Source of the DNA: Stappia taiwanensis
GTDB lineage: Bacteria; Pseudomonadota; Alphaproteobacteria; Rhizobiales; Stappiaceae
Reading direction: 5' to 3'
Length of the DNA: 64,000 bases
Assembly: GCF_014635285.1 (NCBI RefSeq)
Contig: NZ_BMCR01000001.1
Location: 496,001-560,000, forward strand
Positions 9,413 to 19,477 of the stretch are shown one piece after another (positions within the stretch are counted from its first letter, which is position 1; every line of letters begins with the position of its first letter). The notes beneath the pieces are model-generated. The model saw nothing but the letters and a program-made list of their open reading frames with translations, was not told where the DNA came from and did not search any database. Both the position numbers and the translations under genes were made by a program.

Positions 9413-10429
9413 TCACACGTTGTAATGGGCGCGGTACCAGTCAACGAAGGCCTTGACGCCATCACGCACGCTGGTTTGCGGCCGAAACCCGGTGACCTCG
9501 ATCAGGTCTTCCACATCCGCCCAGGTCGACAGCACATCGCCCGGCTGCAGCGGCATGTAGTTGCGGATCGCCTTGCGCCCGCAGGCTTCCTCAATGGCCT
9601 CCACGTAGCTCATCAGCTCCACCGGCTGCGAATTGCCGATGTTGTAGAGCCGGTAGGGTGCGCCGCCGCTGCTCGCCGGGTCCGGATCAAGCGGCTGCCA
9701 GTCGGGATCCTCCGCCGCCGGCCGGTCGGCGATGCGAACGATGCCTTCAACGATATCGTCCACATAGGTGAAGTCGCGCACCATCTGACCGTTGTTGTAG
9801 ATGTCAATCGGCTCGCCGGCGAGGATCGCCCGGGTAAAACGGTAAAGCGCCATGTCCGGCCGCGCCCAGGGGCCGTAGACGGTGAAGAAGCGCAAACCCG
9901 TGACCGGGATCTTGAACAGATGCGAATAGCTGTGCGCCATCGCCTCGTTCGCTTTCTTCGTCGCCGCATAGAGCGAGATCGGATGATTGCCGCCGCGATG
10001 GGGTGACAGCGGCATCGCCCCGTCGAGCCCGTAGACCGAGGAGGTGGACGCATAGACGAGATGCTCCACCGGAAAGGCACGCGCCGCCTCCAGCACCGTC
10101 AGGAAGCCAGTGACATTGGCGTCCACATAGGCCTGCGGCTCGGTCAGCGAGTAGCGCACCCCCGGCTGGGCGGCGAGATGAATGATCCGCGACGGCGCTT
10201 CGCGCTCCACCAGCGCCAGCACCGCCTCGCGATCCTCCAGCGACATCCGCGCTTCCTGAAACCGGTTGGAGCCGCGCAGGATCGCCACCCGCGCCTCCTT
10301 CAGCTCCGGATCGTAATAGGGGCTGACGCTGTCGAGACCGACAACCCGCCAGCCATCGGCCAAGAGCCGCTGGCAGACGTGAAACCCGATGAAGCCGGCG
10401 GAGCCGGTGACAAGAACAGTGCGCATCAT
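9413..10429 (-). CDS. NAD-dependent sugar epimerase, probably UDP-glucuronate 4-epimerase
   Basis: Short-chain dehydrogenase/epimerase of about 338 residues. The Rossmann motif Thr-Gly-Ser-Ala-Gly-Phe-Ile-Gly is at the N terminus and the catalytic Ser/Tyr-x-x-x-Lys region reads Ser-Leu-Tyr-Ala-Ala-Thr-Lys-Lys-Ala-Asn-Glu. The latter, with Phe-Thr-Val-Tyr-Gly-Pro-Trp-Ala-Arg-Pro-Asp-Met-Ala, is characteristic of UDP-glucuronate 4-epimerases (LpsL/CapI/GAE type), which make UDP-galacturonate for capsule, LPS core or lipid A decoration. Two adjacent ATGs (10429 and 10426) are possible starts. It lies 55 bases downstream of galU on the same strand; galU product would feed it after oxidation by a UDP-glucose dehydrogenase, which is not in this window. 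Confidence 0.88.
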   Translation of the reverse strand: MMRTVLVTGSAGFIGFHVCQRLLADGWRVVGLDSVSPYYDPELKEARVAILRGSNRFQEARMSLEDREAVLALVEREAPSRIIHLAAQPGVRYSLTEPQAYVDANVTGFLTVLEAARAFPVEHLVYASTSSVYGLDGAMPLSPHRGGNHPISLYAATKKANEAMAHSYSHLFKIPVTGLRFFTVYGPWARPDMALYRFTRAILAGEPIDIYNNGQMVRDFTYVDDIVEGIVRIADRPAAEDPDWQPLDPDPASSGGAPYRLYNIGNSQPVELMSYVEAIEEACGRKAIRNYMPLQPGDVLSTWADVEDLIEVTGFRPQTSVRDGVKAFVDWYRAHYNV

Positions 10430-10484
10430 GATCCGGTGGTAAGACGGCGGGAGCGGCGAGGGGCCTCCCGTCAGAAAAGGCCTG

Positions 10485-11366
10485 TCACGAGTTGAGGATC
10501 TCGGCAAGCAGGGGGCGAATCTGGCCGGCCAATTCCTCATTGTCCAGCGCGTAGGCGATATTCGCCGCCAGGAAACCCGGCTTGGAGCCGCAGTCGAAGC
10601 TGCGCCCCTCATAGGCGACCGCGCTGAAGCTTTGCGTCTGCATCAGGGCGATCATCGCATCGGTGAGCTGGATCTCTCCGCCCGCGCCGGTTTCCTGGGT
10701 CTGCAACAGGTCGAAGATCTCCGGCTGGAGAATGTAGCGGCCGGTCAGGCTGAGGTTGGACGGGGCGGTTCCCGGTGCCGGCTTTTCCACCATGCCCTTG
10801 ATGGAAATCTCGCGGCCGCCATCCCAGTCCTGCGGATCGACGATGCCGTAATTGTGGGTCTGATCCGGCGCAACCTCGTCCACGGCGACCACATTGCCGC
10901 CGCGCTCCTCGTAGGTATGCACCATCTGCGCCAGACAGCCGACCTCGGCCTTGACCAGAACGTCCGGCAGCATGACGGCAAAGGGCTCGTTGCCGACGAG
11001 ATCGCGGGCGCACCAGATGGCATGACCCAGACCGAGCGGCGCCTGCTGCCGGGTAAAGCTGGTGGTGCCGGGTGCGGGGCGGATCGCGTCGAGCAGCGCC
11101 ATCGCCGATTTCTTGTCCCGCTCCATCAGCGTGTGTTCCAGCTCATAAGCGATGTCGAAGTGATCCTCGATCACCTGCTTGTTGCGGCCGGTGACGAAGA
11201 CAATGTGCTCGATGCCGGCGCTGCGCGCCTCGTCGACCACATATTGAATGATTGGGCGGTCAACGATGGTCAGCATTTCCTTCGGCACTGCCTTGGTCGC
11301 GGGCAGGAAACGGGTGCCGAGACCGGCGACCGGAAGAACAGCCTTGCGAATTTTCGTGGGAGCCAT
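10485..11366 (-). CDS. galU: UTP-glucose-1-phosphate uridylyltransferase
   Basis: Makes UDP-glucose from UTP and glucose-1-phosphate. 293 residues, the usual GalU length. Key segments are [12 protein letters not shown] near the N terminus, Lys-Glu-Met-Leu just after it, and Asp-Cys-Gly-Ser-Lys-Pro-Gly-Phe near the C terminus, all diagnostic for bacterial GalU rather than the plant-type enzyme. GAAGG precedes the ATG. The gene heads a two-gene minus-strand unit with the UDP-glucuronate epimerase and is divergent from kdsA across a 222-base region. Confidence 0.95.
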   Translation of the reverse strand: MAPTKIRKAVLPVAGLGTRFLPATKAVPKEMLTIVDRPIIQYVVDEARSAGIEHIVFVTGRNKQVIEDHFDIAYELEHTLMERDKKSAMALLDAIRPAPGTTSFTRQQAPLGLGHAIWCARDLVGNEPFAVMLPDVLVKAEVGCLAQMVHTYEERGGNVVAVDEVAPDQTHNYGIVDPQDWDGGREISIKGMVEKPAPGTAPSNLSLTGRYILQPEIFDLLQTQETGAGGEIQLTDAMIALMQTQSFSAVAYEGRSFDCGSKPGFLAANIAYALDNEELAGQIRPLLAEILNS

Positions 11367-11462
11367 GAACGTGCCTTCTCAAATATGCTGAGCCTGAAAC
11401 GGCAAATGCGTTTGTATCCCGGCTCGTGCCAGGAACCAAGTCGAAGCGGCCTGCCGGTAACG

Positions 11463-11530
11463 ATCCCCCCCCCATTCCCGGCCTTTGCCGGCCTCGCCAA
11501 GCCCGCCGGTGCTTGCGAACGGGGGGGGAT
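11463..11530. repeat. Poly-C / poly-G inverted repeat in the galU-kdsA divergent region
   Basis: Nine C at 11465-11473 and eight G at 11521-11528 form, with flanking AT bases, a perfect 10-bp inverted repeat (11463-11472 with 11521-11530). The 48-base loop contains a smaller hairpin, CCGGC-CTTT-GCCGG. Both arms are homopolymer tracts, prone to slippage. The element lies between the start codons of galU (11366, minus) and kdsA (11589, plus), where it could change promoter spacing or act as a transcriptional insulator. Confidence 0.7.
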
Positions 11531-11588
11531 GCGTTTAATCAACCCGGGAACTGCCGGCCACGGGGGCAATGTAGGAGCTGATTCCGAA

Positions 11589-12440
11589 ATGACGGTTAAT
11601 TGCAACAAGACCGTGCGCGCGGGCGCGGTCGCTTTCGACAATTCGGCACCGATTGCCCTGATTGCCGGCCCTTGCCAGATGGAAAGCCGGGCGCATGTGC
11701 TGGAGTGCGCCGCCGCGGTGAAGGAAATCGCAGGTGCGCTCGGCATCGGCGTCGTGTTCAAGGCCTCCTTCGACAAGGCGAACCGCACCTCGATTTCCGC
11801 AAGCCGGGGCGTTGGCCTTGACGAGGCGCTGCCGGTCTTTGCAGAGATCCGTGAAACCTATGGCATGCCGGTTTTGACCGACATCCACTCGGCCGACCAG
11901 TGTGCGCCGGTGGCGGAAGTCGTGGACGCGCTGCAGATCCCGGCCTTCCTGTGCCGCCAGACCGATATTCTCGTTGCCGCCGCCAAGACCGGAGCGGTGG
12001 TCAACGTCAAGAAGGGCCAGTTCCTCGCCCCTTGGGACATGAAAAACGTGCTGACCAAGGTTCTTGAGAGCGGCAATCCCAACGTGCTCCTGACCGAGCG
12101 CGGCGCGTCCTTCGGCTACAACACGCTGGTGTCCGACATGCGCGCGCTGCCGGTGATGGCCGCCACGGGCGCCCCGGTCATCTTCGACGCCACCCACTCG
12201 GTGCAGCAGCCCGGCGGCAAGGGAAGCTCCTCGGGCGGCGAACGCGACATGGTCGCGGTGCTGGCACGCGCGGCTGTTGCCGTCGGCGTTGCGGGCCTGT
12301 TCATCGAAACCCATCCGGATCCGGACAATACCATCTCCTCCGACGGGCCAAACATGATTGCGCTCAAGGACCTGAAGGGACTTCTTCAGGAGTTGATGGA
12401 GATCGACGCGGTGTCCAAGAAGTACCGCGCCACCGCCTGA
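11589..12440 (+). CDS. kdsA: 3-deoxy-D-manno-octulosonate 8-phosphate synthase
   Basis: Condenses arabinose-5-phosphate with phosphoenolpyruvate to KDO-8-phosphate for the LPS inner core. 283 residues. Diagnostic segments: Ile-Ala-Gly-Pro-Cys-Gln-Met-Glu-Ser, Phe-Lys-Ala-Ser-Phe-Asp-Lys-Ala-Asn-Arg-Thr-Ser, Asp-Ile-His, Lys-Lys-Gly-Gln-Phe-Leu-Ala-Pro, and Phe-Ile-Glu-Thr-His-Pro-Asp-Pro. The Cys in the first motif points to the metal-dependent type, though the matching Asn/Cys switch residue was not checked by alignment. The frame is open far upstream, but homology begins at the ATG at 11589, preceded by AGGAG at 11573-11577. Enolase follows on the same strand and supplies the PEP substrate. 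Confidence 0.95.
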   Translation: MTVNCNKTVRAGAVAFDNSAPIALIAGPCQMESRAHVLECAAAVKEIAGALGIGVVFKASFDKANRTSISASRGVGLDEALPVFAEIRETYGMPVLTDIHSADQCAPVAEVVDALQIPAFLCRQTDILVAAAKTGAVVNVKKGQFLAPWDMKNVLTKVLESGNPNVLLTERGASFGYNTLVSDMRALPVMAATGAPVIFDATHSVQQPGGKGSSSGGERDMVAVLARAAVAVGVAGLFIETHPDPDNTISSDGPNMIALKDLKGLLQELMEIDAVSKKYRATA

Positions 12441-13844
<1,404 letters not shown>

Positions 13845-13867
13845 GCCGGTAGCCCAATAGCAGACAA

Positions 13868-13903
13868 AAAACGGCGGCCCATGGAATGATGGGCCGCCGT
13901 TTT
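13868..13903. terminator. Bidirectional intrinsic terminator between eno and the convergent DsbA-family gene
   Basis: A 15-bp perfect stem (AAAACGGCGGCCCAT with its complement) and a 6-base loop, with A-run on the left and T-run on the right, 24 bases after the eno stop. It suits termination from both directions between these convergent genes. Confidence 0.85.
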
Positions 13904-13929
13904 GCGTTTCAGGCTCTGAACCGGTGGAA

Positions 13930-14592
13930 TCAGGTGTCGCTTCCAGGCCGGGTCTCATGAGCGTGGCGGATGGCCGCCGCCAAGGTTTCCGGCGCTTCCG
14001 CCCCCATCACCATGAAGCGCTCATCGATGATGAAGCAGGGAACGCCGCTGACCCCGATGGCGCGGGCATTGTCGAGATCCCGCTGCACCTTGTCCTTGTC
14101 GGAATCGGTCGGCAGCAGCTCCGCCACCAGATCCGACATCATGCCCACATCATCGGCCGCCTGAATCAGGGTTTCCGGGTCGGTCAGATCGGCCCCTTCC
14201 ACGAAATAGAGCTGGAACAGCCGCTCCGCCATTTCGCTCTGGGCGTTTTCCGCGCGGGACCACAGGATCAGCCGGTGGCAATCGAGGGTGTTGGGCGATT
14301 TGCGAATGCGGTCGAAGGCGAAGGGAATGTCTTCCGCAGCACCCGCCGCCCGCACGGGCTCATAGGCAGCCTCGGCCCGCTCCGCGCCGCCGAATTTCTC
14401 ATTGAGATATTGCGCCCGGTCCTTGCCTTCCGGCGGGAGCGTCTCATCGAGCTGAAACGGCATCCAGCGCAAGGACACCGCGATATCGGGCACTTCGGCC
14501 AGGGCCTTTTCCAGCCGGCGCTTACCGATATAGCACCACGGGCACATCACATCGGACACGATATCGATACGCAGGGGATCGCCTTCTTCCAT
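13930..14592 (-). CDS. DsbA-family oxidoreductase, FrnE type
   Basis: Thioredoxin-fold protein of 220 residues with the active-site Cys-Pro-Trp-Cys in the segment Asp-Val-Met-Cys-Pro-Trp-Cys-Tyr-Ile-Gly-Lys-Arg. That motif and the C-terminal Gly-Val-Ser-Gly-Val-Pro-Cys-Phe-Ile define the FrnE/2-hydroxychromene-2-carboxylate isomerase-like branch of DsbA. No signal peptide is seen, so it is probably cytoplasmic. The ATG at 14592 has AAGGA 7 bases upstream and is preferred over an earlier start at 14619. FrnE relatives act as disulphide isomerases in oxidative stress; the partner here is unknown. Confidence 0.85.
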   Translation of the reverse strand: MEEGDPLRIDIVSDVMCPWCYIGKRRLEKALAEVPDIAVSLRWMPFQLDETLPPEGKDRAQYLNEKFGGAERAEAAYEPVRAAGAAEDIPFAFDRIRKSPNTLDCHRLILWSRAENAQSEMAERLFQLYFVEGADLTDPETLIQAADDVGMMSDLVAELLPTDSDKDKVQRDLDNARAIGVSGVPCFIIDERFMVMGAEAPETLAAAIRHAHETRPGSDT

Positions 14593-14667
14593 CAAACAGT
14601 CCTTCAGCGTTGACGGCACCCGAGGAGTGCGGGCGGGCGTCTGTTCCGGATCCGCGCGCGAGCCGCC

Positions 14668-15894
14668 TCAGAGGAAGCTGGTCGCGCTCACGATCGATGA
14701 CAGGCGACGGGCCAGCCGGCCGACGGCGGACGCGTCGCGCAGGACGACCATGTCGCCCAGCCCTTCGACCGTAGCAACAAAATCTTCCTCGCGCGAGGCA
14801 GCCAACGCCGCCGACCGCAAGGGATTGTCGCCTGCGGGAAGAAACGCTTCGTCATTCGCCGCGCTCCGCCACAGCGGATCGGGATGAAACGAGGCAAGCG
14901 GCACGGCCAGCGGCTCGCGGCCTTGCAGGGCCAGAAGCCTGGTGAGTTCAGAAAGGTAGCGATCATAGCCGGCACGCGGCAGCCGACCACGCTCGCCCAG
15001 ATGCCGGTGGCGAAAGCGGCGCAGCAACGCGCCGGCCAGATGGCGCCGCGCCCCGGCTCGGATGGCGATCCGCACCCGCTCCGAAAGTTCGGCTGGGTTC
15101 AGCCCATGGGCCAGCACATCGCTCGCGCCCGCCGCGTGCAACCGGGCCGCGTCCGCACCATTGCGCGCACAGGCGATCACGGGAAGGTTGATATACCTGG
15201 GGTCGAAGCGCAGGCGGGTCACATAGTCGACCGCCATCTCCGGCGGACAATCGATCAGAACCGCATCGAACCGCCGGCTTTCCAGAAATTGCGTCGCCAT
15301 GTCGAACGTAAAGGCGCCGACGATTTCGAACCGTCCCGCGCCCACGCCGAACACCGCGCCGAACCGATGGCTGAGACCGAGGGCCAGAAGGCCAATGGTC
15401 GAATGCTCTGGCGCACCGGCCGGCCATTCGCCCGGCAAGGGGCCGAACACCTGCCGCCGCAGCCGGATTTCACTGAGACGGCCGACCTCGCGGATCATGT
15501 CGCCCAACCGGTCCGCGAACAGCGGGGCCGAAAGGCTTGTGTCCGCATAGGCGGCAGGGCGCACGGTCCCGTCATGCTGTCCGGCGCGCCCGCCGATGAC
15601 GAAGACAGGAAGTTCCAACCCGCGAGCCCGGGCGAGGTGCACCAGTTCCGCCAGCGGGCTGTTGCGGATCGGCGCGGGGGCATGGCCCCGAAAGTGGACG
15701 ACGGCATCGGGAAACCGACTATGCTCCCGTGCCAACTGGAGGGCTTCCTTCGACGTTAGCTCGAACCAGCCGACCAGCCCGTCAGTCAGCCAGGGCCGTG
15801 CCTGAGGCATCTCCGCATCGACTTCGATTTCGATGGCAACCGATGGCGCAACGCCGGCGCCGCTGCGCGGCAACGGCCCCAGTTTAGCGGGCAC
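14668..15894 (-). CDS. PleD-like protein with degenerate receiver and GGDEF-like domains
   Basis: A 408-residue protein with no intact catalytic motif. By pattern it reads as two receiver-like halves (about residues 30-160 and 165-280) followed by a GGDEF-like region. The second receiver-like segment keeps Phe-Asp-Ala-Val-Leu-Ile-Asp-Cys-Pro-Pro and a Leu-Pro-Val-Ile-Ala-Cys strand. In the last domain, the position of Gly-Gly-Glu-Glu-Phe appears to be Gly-Leu-Gly-Asp-Met, so cyclic-di-GMP synthesis is not expected. It is the last gene of a minus-strand unit, 65 bases after an adenylate-forming-enzyme-like gene. The domain reading is by eye and needs profile comparison; a scaffold or sensor role is possible. 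Confidence 0.55.
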   Translation of the reverse strand: MPAKLGPLPRSGAGVAPSVAIEIEVDAEMPQARPWLTDGLVGWFELTSKEALQLAREHSRFPDAVVHFRGHAPAPIRNSPLAELVHLARARGLELPVFVIGGRAGQHDGTVRPAAYADTSLSAPLFADRLGDMIREVGRLSEIRLRRQVFGPLPGEWPAGAPEHSTIGLLALGLSHRFGAVFGVGAGRFEIVGAFTFDMATQFLESRRFDAVLIDCPPEMAVDYVTRLRFDPRYINLPVIACARNGADAARLHAAGASDVLAHGLNPAELSERVRIAIRAGARRHLAGALLRRFRHRHLGERGRLPRAGYDRYLSELTRLLALQGREPLAVPLASFHPDPLWRSAANDEAFLPAGDNPLRSAALAASREEDFVATVEGLGDMVVLRDASAVGRLARRLSSIVSATSFL

Positions 15895-15959
15895 GGCATC
15901 GCCTCCCGCTGGAGTGGAGAGAGGCTTCAGTCCGCACGGCCACCGCTGTCACCCTCGTT

Positions 15960-17603
15960 TCACGCAACCGCAGCATGGCGCAAGCTCACCCGGTCCGACA
16001 GGGCCGACCGGTCGACCGCACCGTTCTCCTTGCGCGGCAGGGCAGTCAGCGACAGGATCCGGTGCGGAATTTCCGCCAGGCCGGCCCGCTCCGCATCGAG
16101 ATAGGCGAAGAACCCTTCAATATCGAGATGGAAGCCGTTTTGCGGCACCAGGGCAGCATAGACCCGGGCGCCGAGAATGCCGTCATCGACCAGAAACGCG
16201 GCCGCCTCCTTCATGCCGGGGAAGGCACCATAGAGCGCATCCAGTGCGGGCAGGGAGAACACGCCCGGCGCGGAGTTGCCGGGAATGCCAACGCCCGAAA
16301 CCCCATGTTCGGACATCCTGACGGGCAGAAGCGTATCGACGAACCCCGCCTTGTCGGTGGGGATCCGCACCCGCGAGGACGGCCAGGCGGAATCGGCGAC
16401 CATGGCACCGCGCACCTTCAAGGTGTTCGGCCCGCTGCCGCCCTCCATCTCGGTATCGACCTCGATTTCCAGGAGCGCGGGGCCATTGGCGGCACTTGAC
16501 GGCGAACCGATCCGACCGCTGCGGAATGGACGGGGCAGGGCGCTGCCCTCCCGGCGGCGGGCGATCATCGCGAACTCGTCGATCACATGCAGATCGACGA
16601 GGTCCCGATTGGTGGCGCGCGGAACGGGGGCGGCCGAATGAGCGCTCCACACCGCGACAACCCTGCATTCCATGTTGTCCAGACGCTTCTCCAGACTGCC
16701 GACGAGGCTGCCGGGGCAAAGGACGCAATCGGCACCGACGGCATCCACATGCGCGGCCAGCCGCCGCAGGGACCGGGGCTGGTGCAGATGCAAGGTGCCG
16801 CCGGAGAGCAGCCAGGGCATCAGCCCGGCGCCGATCCCGGCCATGCCGGTCACCGCATAGGGCAGTACGAATTTCGGCGCCTCCGGCAGGGAAAGCTCCA
16901 GATAGGGCATCAAGCCTGCGGCAATCCACTGATTGTGGCTGCGGGCGATCGGCAGCGGCTCGCCGCTGGTGCTCTGGGTCCAGGTCAGCGTCGCCACATG
17001 ATCGGCGGCATCCGTTCCCCTGCGCGGCAGGTTGCCCGACAGATCGCCCATGCTGTCCGCACTGGCCCCGAGCACTTCGCCAAGCTCCATCACCCCATCG
17101 GGGACATCCCGGCCCAAGCCGAACACGAACCGCAGGGAGAACATTTCCGCCGCCGCGTCCCGCGCTTCCAGCCCGAGGCTCCGCCCGCCGAAGCTTTCGC
17201 CAGCGATCAGCGCCTTGGCCCCGGCGCGGGACAGGGCTTCCAGAACGTTCTTCTGGCGCCAGTAGAGCGGCAGCGGGGCCACCACCAGTCCGGCCCGCAA
17301 GGCGGCGAGCAGGGCGATGACACCATCCACCGTGTTCGGCGTCTGCAGGCCGATCACGTGATCCGGCTGAAGCCCCACCGCACCGAAGAAGCTGGCAAGC
17401 TGGGTGATTTCCTCATCCGCCTGGCCATAGGTCAACTGGCGTGCGGCACCGGGAATCCAGCCCGCGCGATCCGCCGGGTCGCATAGGGCGAGCCGGTCCG
17501 GATGGGCCATCGCGGTCTTGCGGAACAGCGCGTCGAGGGTGACGCGGCCCCAGATGCCGCTCTTCTGATGCGCTTCAATGGTCTTCAGCGGTGTCAGGAT
17601 CAT
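15960..17603 (-). CDS. Acyl-CoA synthetase-like protein (ANL superfamily), active-site motifs degraded
   Basis: A 547-residue member of the AMP-dependent synthetase/ligase superfamily by overall layout: N-terminal Leu-Thr-Tyr-Gly-Gln-Ala-Asp, the Val-Ile-Gly-Leu-Gln-Thr-Pro-Asn strand, and the C-terminal Pro-His-Arg-Ile-Leu-Ser-Leu-Thr-Ala-Leu-Pro-Arg. However, the phosphate-binding loop (residues 208-220) reads Thr-Gln-Ser-Thr-Ser-Gly-Glu-Pro-Leu-Pro, without the usual Lys, and the catalytic Lys near the C terminus (Gly-Lys) is Gly528-Ala529. The Tyr-Arg-Thr-Gly-Asp core motif is also not recognisable. It may not adenylate. It lies 17 bases after the YejA-like gene, in the same transcription unit. 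Confidence 0.75.
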   Translation of the reverse strand: MILTPLKTIEAHQKSGIWGRVTLDALFRKTAMAHPDRLALCDPADRAGWIPGAARQLTYGQADEEITQLASFFGAVGLQPDHVIGLQTPNTVDGVIALLAALRAGLVVAPLPLYWRQKNVLEALSRAGAKALIAGESFGGRSLGLEARDAAAEMFSLRFVFGLGRDVPDGVMELGEVLGASADSMGDLSGNLPRRGTDAADHVATLTWTQSTSGEPLPIARSHNQWIAAGLMPYLELSLPEAPKFVLPYAVTGMAGIGAGLMPWLLSGGTLHLHQPRSLRRLAAHVDAVGADCVLCPGSLVGSLEKRLDNMECRVVAVWSAHSAAPVPRATNRDLVDLHVIDEFAMIARRREGSALPRPFRSGRIGSPSSAANGPALLEIEVDTEMEGGSGPNTLKVRGAMVADSAWPSSRVRIPTDKAGFVDTLLPVRMSEHGVSGVGIPGNSAPGVFSLPALDALYGAFPGMKEAAAFLVDDGILGARVYAALVPQNGFHLDIEGFFAYLDAERAGLAEIPHRILSLTALPRKENGAVDRSALSDRVSLRHAAVA

Positions 17604-17620
17604 CGCAGGTCTTCCAGCGC

Positions 17621-19477
17621 CTATTGCCCGGCCTCAGTGGCCCACCAGGTTTCGAAACGAGGCCCGGAAACGGCATGTTTCCCGGGCCGGCTGATCTTGT
17701 CCCAACGGGCCACCCACTTTTCCGGCAGGTGAAACAGCGGAACCACATAGTGGCCCGAAATCAGCGCCCGGTCGAACGCCCGCACCGCCGAGACGAAATC
17801 GCCGGCGCTGCGCGCGGCCAGCATCGCGGTGATCATCGCATCCACGGCGGCGCTCTGCACCCCGGCATAGTTGAAGGAGCCCTGCTGCCCGGCGGCGGCA
17901 CTGCCCCAGCGGTAGCGCTGTTCATTGCCGGGCGACAGCGACGCAAGCCAGGTGTTCAGCACCATGTCGTAATCGAAGCTCTGACGGCGACGCTGATACT
18001 GGGCGCTGTCGGCGCTGCGCACCGTTGCCTTTATCCCGACCAGCGCCAGCACCCGCTGATAGGCGAGCGCAAGCCGTTCCTGATCCTTCGCCGCAACCAG
18101 CATCTCGAAGGTGAGGGGAGCACCGTCCGGCCCCTTCATCTCACGCCCGTCGATGGTGTAGCCGGCCTCTCGCAGCAGACCGACCGCCGCGCGCAGAACC
18201 TTGCGATCGCGCCCGGACCCATCGGCCTCGGTCGGGCCCCAGCGTCCTTCCAGCACATCTGGCGCGATCTCTTCCATGTACGGCTCAAGCAGCGCCCGTT
18301 CGCGCGCATCGGCCGGACGGCCGCGCGAGGACAGGATGGAGTTATCGAAATAGCCACCGGTGCGCTGGTAGAGCCCATGATAAAGGTTGCGATTGACCCA
18401 TTCGAAGTCGAACAGCATAGCCAGCGCCTGCCGTACGCGCGGGTCAGAGAACACCGGCCGGCGGGTGTTGAAGACAAAGCCATACATGCCCGCCGGGGTC
18501 CCCAGCGTGAAGCTGTCCTTGATCACCTTGCCCTCGGCCACCGCCGGGAAGTCGAAGCCGGTCATCCAGCGCGCCGGGTCGGCCACCGGCAACAGCGAGA
18601 CAAGGCCCTTCTTGAAGGATTCCAGCAGGGTGTTCTCGTCGCGGTAATACTCGATGCGCACCGTGTCGTAGTTGTAAAGGCCGCGCCGAATTGGCAGATC
18701 CTTCGCCCAGTAGTCCGGATTGCGCCGATAGGTGATGTGATTGCCCGGCTCGACCTCGTCGATGATGTAGGGACCGGAGCCGAGGGGCGGCACCAGCGTG
18801 CTCTTGTCGAAGGTCTGCGGGTCAATCGCATGGCGGGCGAAGATCGGCGACAATCCGACCAGGAGCGGTAGTTCCCGGTCGGATCCGTCCTCGAAGGTGA
18901 AGCGCACACTGCGCGGGCCGGTCTTTTCCATCGCCGTGATGCGGTTATAGCGGGCACGGAAATGCGGACGCCCCTTGTCTCGCAGGATCTCGAAGGAAAA
19001 GATCACATCCTCGACGGTGACGGGCGTCCCATCGGAAAACCGCGCCTTTTCGTTCAGCGTGAACTCAATCCAGTCGCGCGCCTCCGGCATCCGCACCGCC
19101 TCGGCGAGCAGGCCATAGAGCGAAAAGGGCTCGTCCATGTTGCGATCGAGCAGGCTTTCGATCACCAGCGCGCCATAGTCGGAATCCCGGATGCCGCGCG
19201 CGGTGGTCGTGCCCCCTTGCACGATGAACTGATTGAGACTGTCGAAGCTTCCCTGCACCCCATAGGTGACCGCCCCGCCCTTGGGAGCATCCGGGTTCGC
19301 ATAGGGAAGATGCGAAAAATCCGCCGGCAGGGCAGGCGCCCCGTGCATGGCGATACCATGGGCGGGTGCCGGCATCTCGTCGGCGGCCAGGACGGCGCTC
19401 GATGCGCACACCCCCAGGGCACCGGCTACCAGGACCCGCGCGGAGGACAGAATCAGGAAGCGAAAGCGTTTCATCAT
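17621..19477 (-). CDS. ABC transporter substrate-binding protein, family 5 (YejA-like)
   Basis: Periplasmic binding protein of about 618 residues, of the YejA/microcin C-type branch of SBP family 5. The N terminus (Met-Met-Lys-Arg-Phe-Arg-Phe) followed by a hydrophobic stretch and Ala-Val-Leu-Ala-Ala is a Sec signal peptide. The mature start (His-Gly-Ile-Ala-Met-His-Gly, then Pro-Tyr-Ala-Asn-Pro-Asp-Ala-Pro-Lys-Gly-Gly) is typical of YejA. The ATG at 19477 is chosen because it begins the signal peptide; a TTG at 19498 is the alternative. No permease or ATPase genes are adjacent, so it is an orphan receptor that heads a unit with two degenerate enzymes. Ligand unknown, possibly peptides. Confidence 0.85.
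   Translation of the reverse strand: MMKRFRFLILSSARVLVAGALGVCASSAVLAADEMPAPAHGIAMHGAPALPADFSHLPYANPDAPKGGAVTYGVQGSFDSLNQFIVQGGTTTARGIRDSDYGALVIESLLDRNMDEPFSLYGLLAEAVRMPEARDWIEFTLNEKARFSDGTPVTVEDVIFSFEILRDKGRPHFRARYNRITAMEKTGPRSVRFTFEDGSDRELPLLVGLSPIFARHAIDPQTFDKSTLVPPLGSGPYIIDEVEPGNHITYRRNPDYWAKDLPIRRGLYNYDTVRIEYYRDENTLLESFKKGLVSLLPVADPARWMTGFDFPAVAEGKVIKDSFTLGTPAGMYGFVFNTRRPVFSDPRVRQALAMLFDFEWVNRNLYHGLYQRTGGYFDNSILSSRGRPADARERALLEPYMEEIAPDVLEGRWGPTEADGSGRDRKVLRAAVGLLREAGYTIDGREMKGPDGAPLTFEMLVAAKDQERLALAYQRVLALVGIKATVRSADSAQYQRRRQSFDYDMVLNTWLASLSPGNEQRYRWGSAAAGQQGSFNYAGVQSAAVDAMITAMLAARSAGDFVSAVRAFDRALISGHYVVPLFHLPEKWVARWDKISRPGKHAVSGPRFETWWATEAGQ

Noticed and set aside
11465-11473. Poly-C tract as an assembly error
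   Set aside because: Possible, but the symmetric poly-G partner with matching flanks makes a true inverted repeat more likely; raw reads would settle it.
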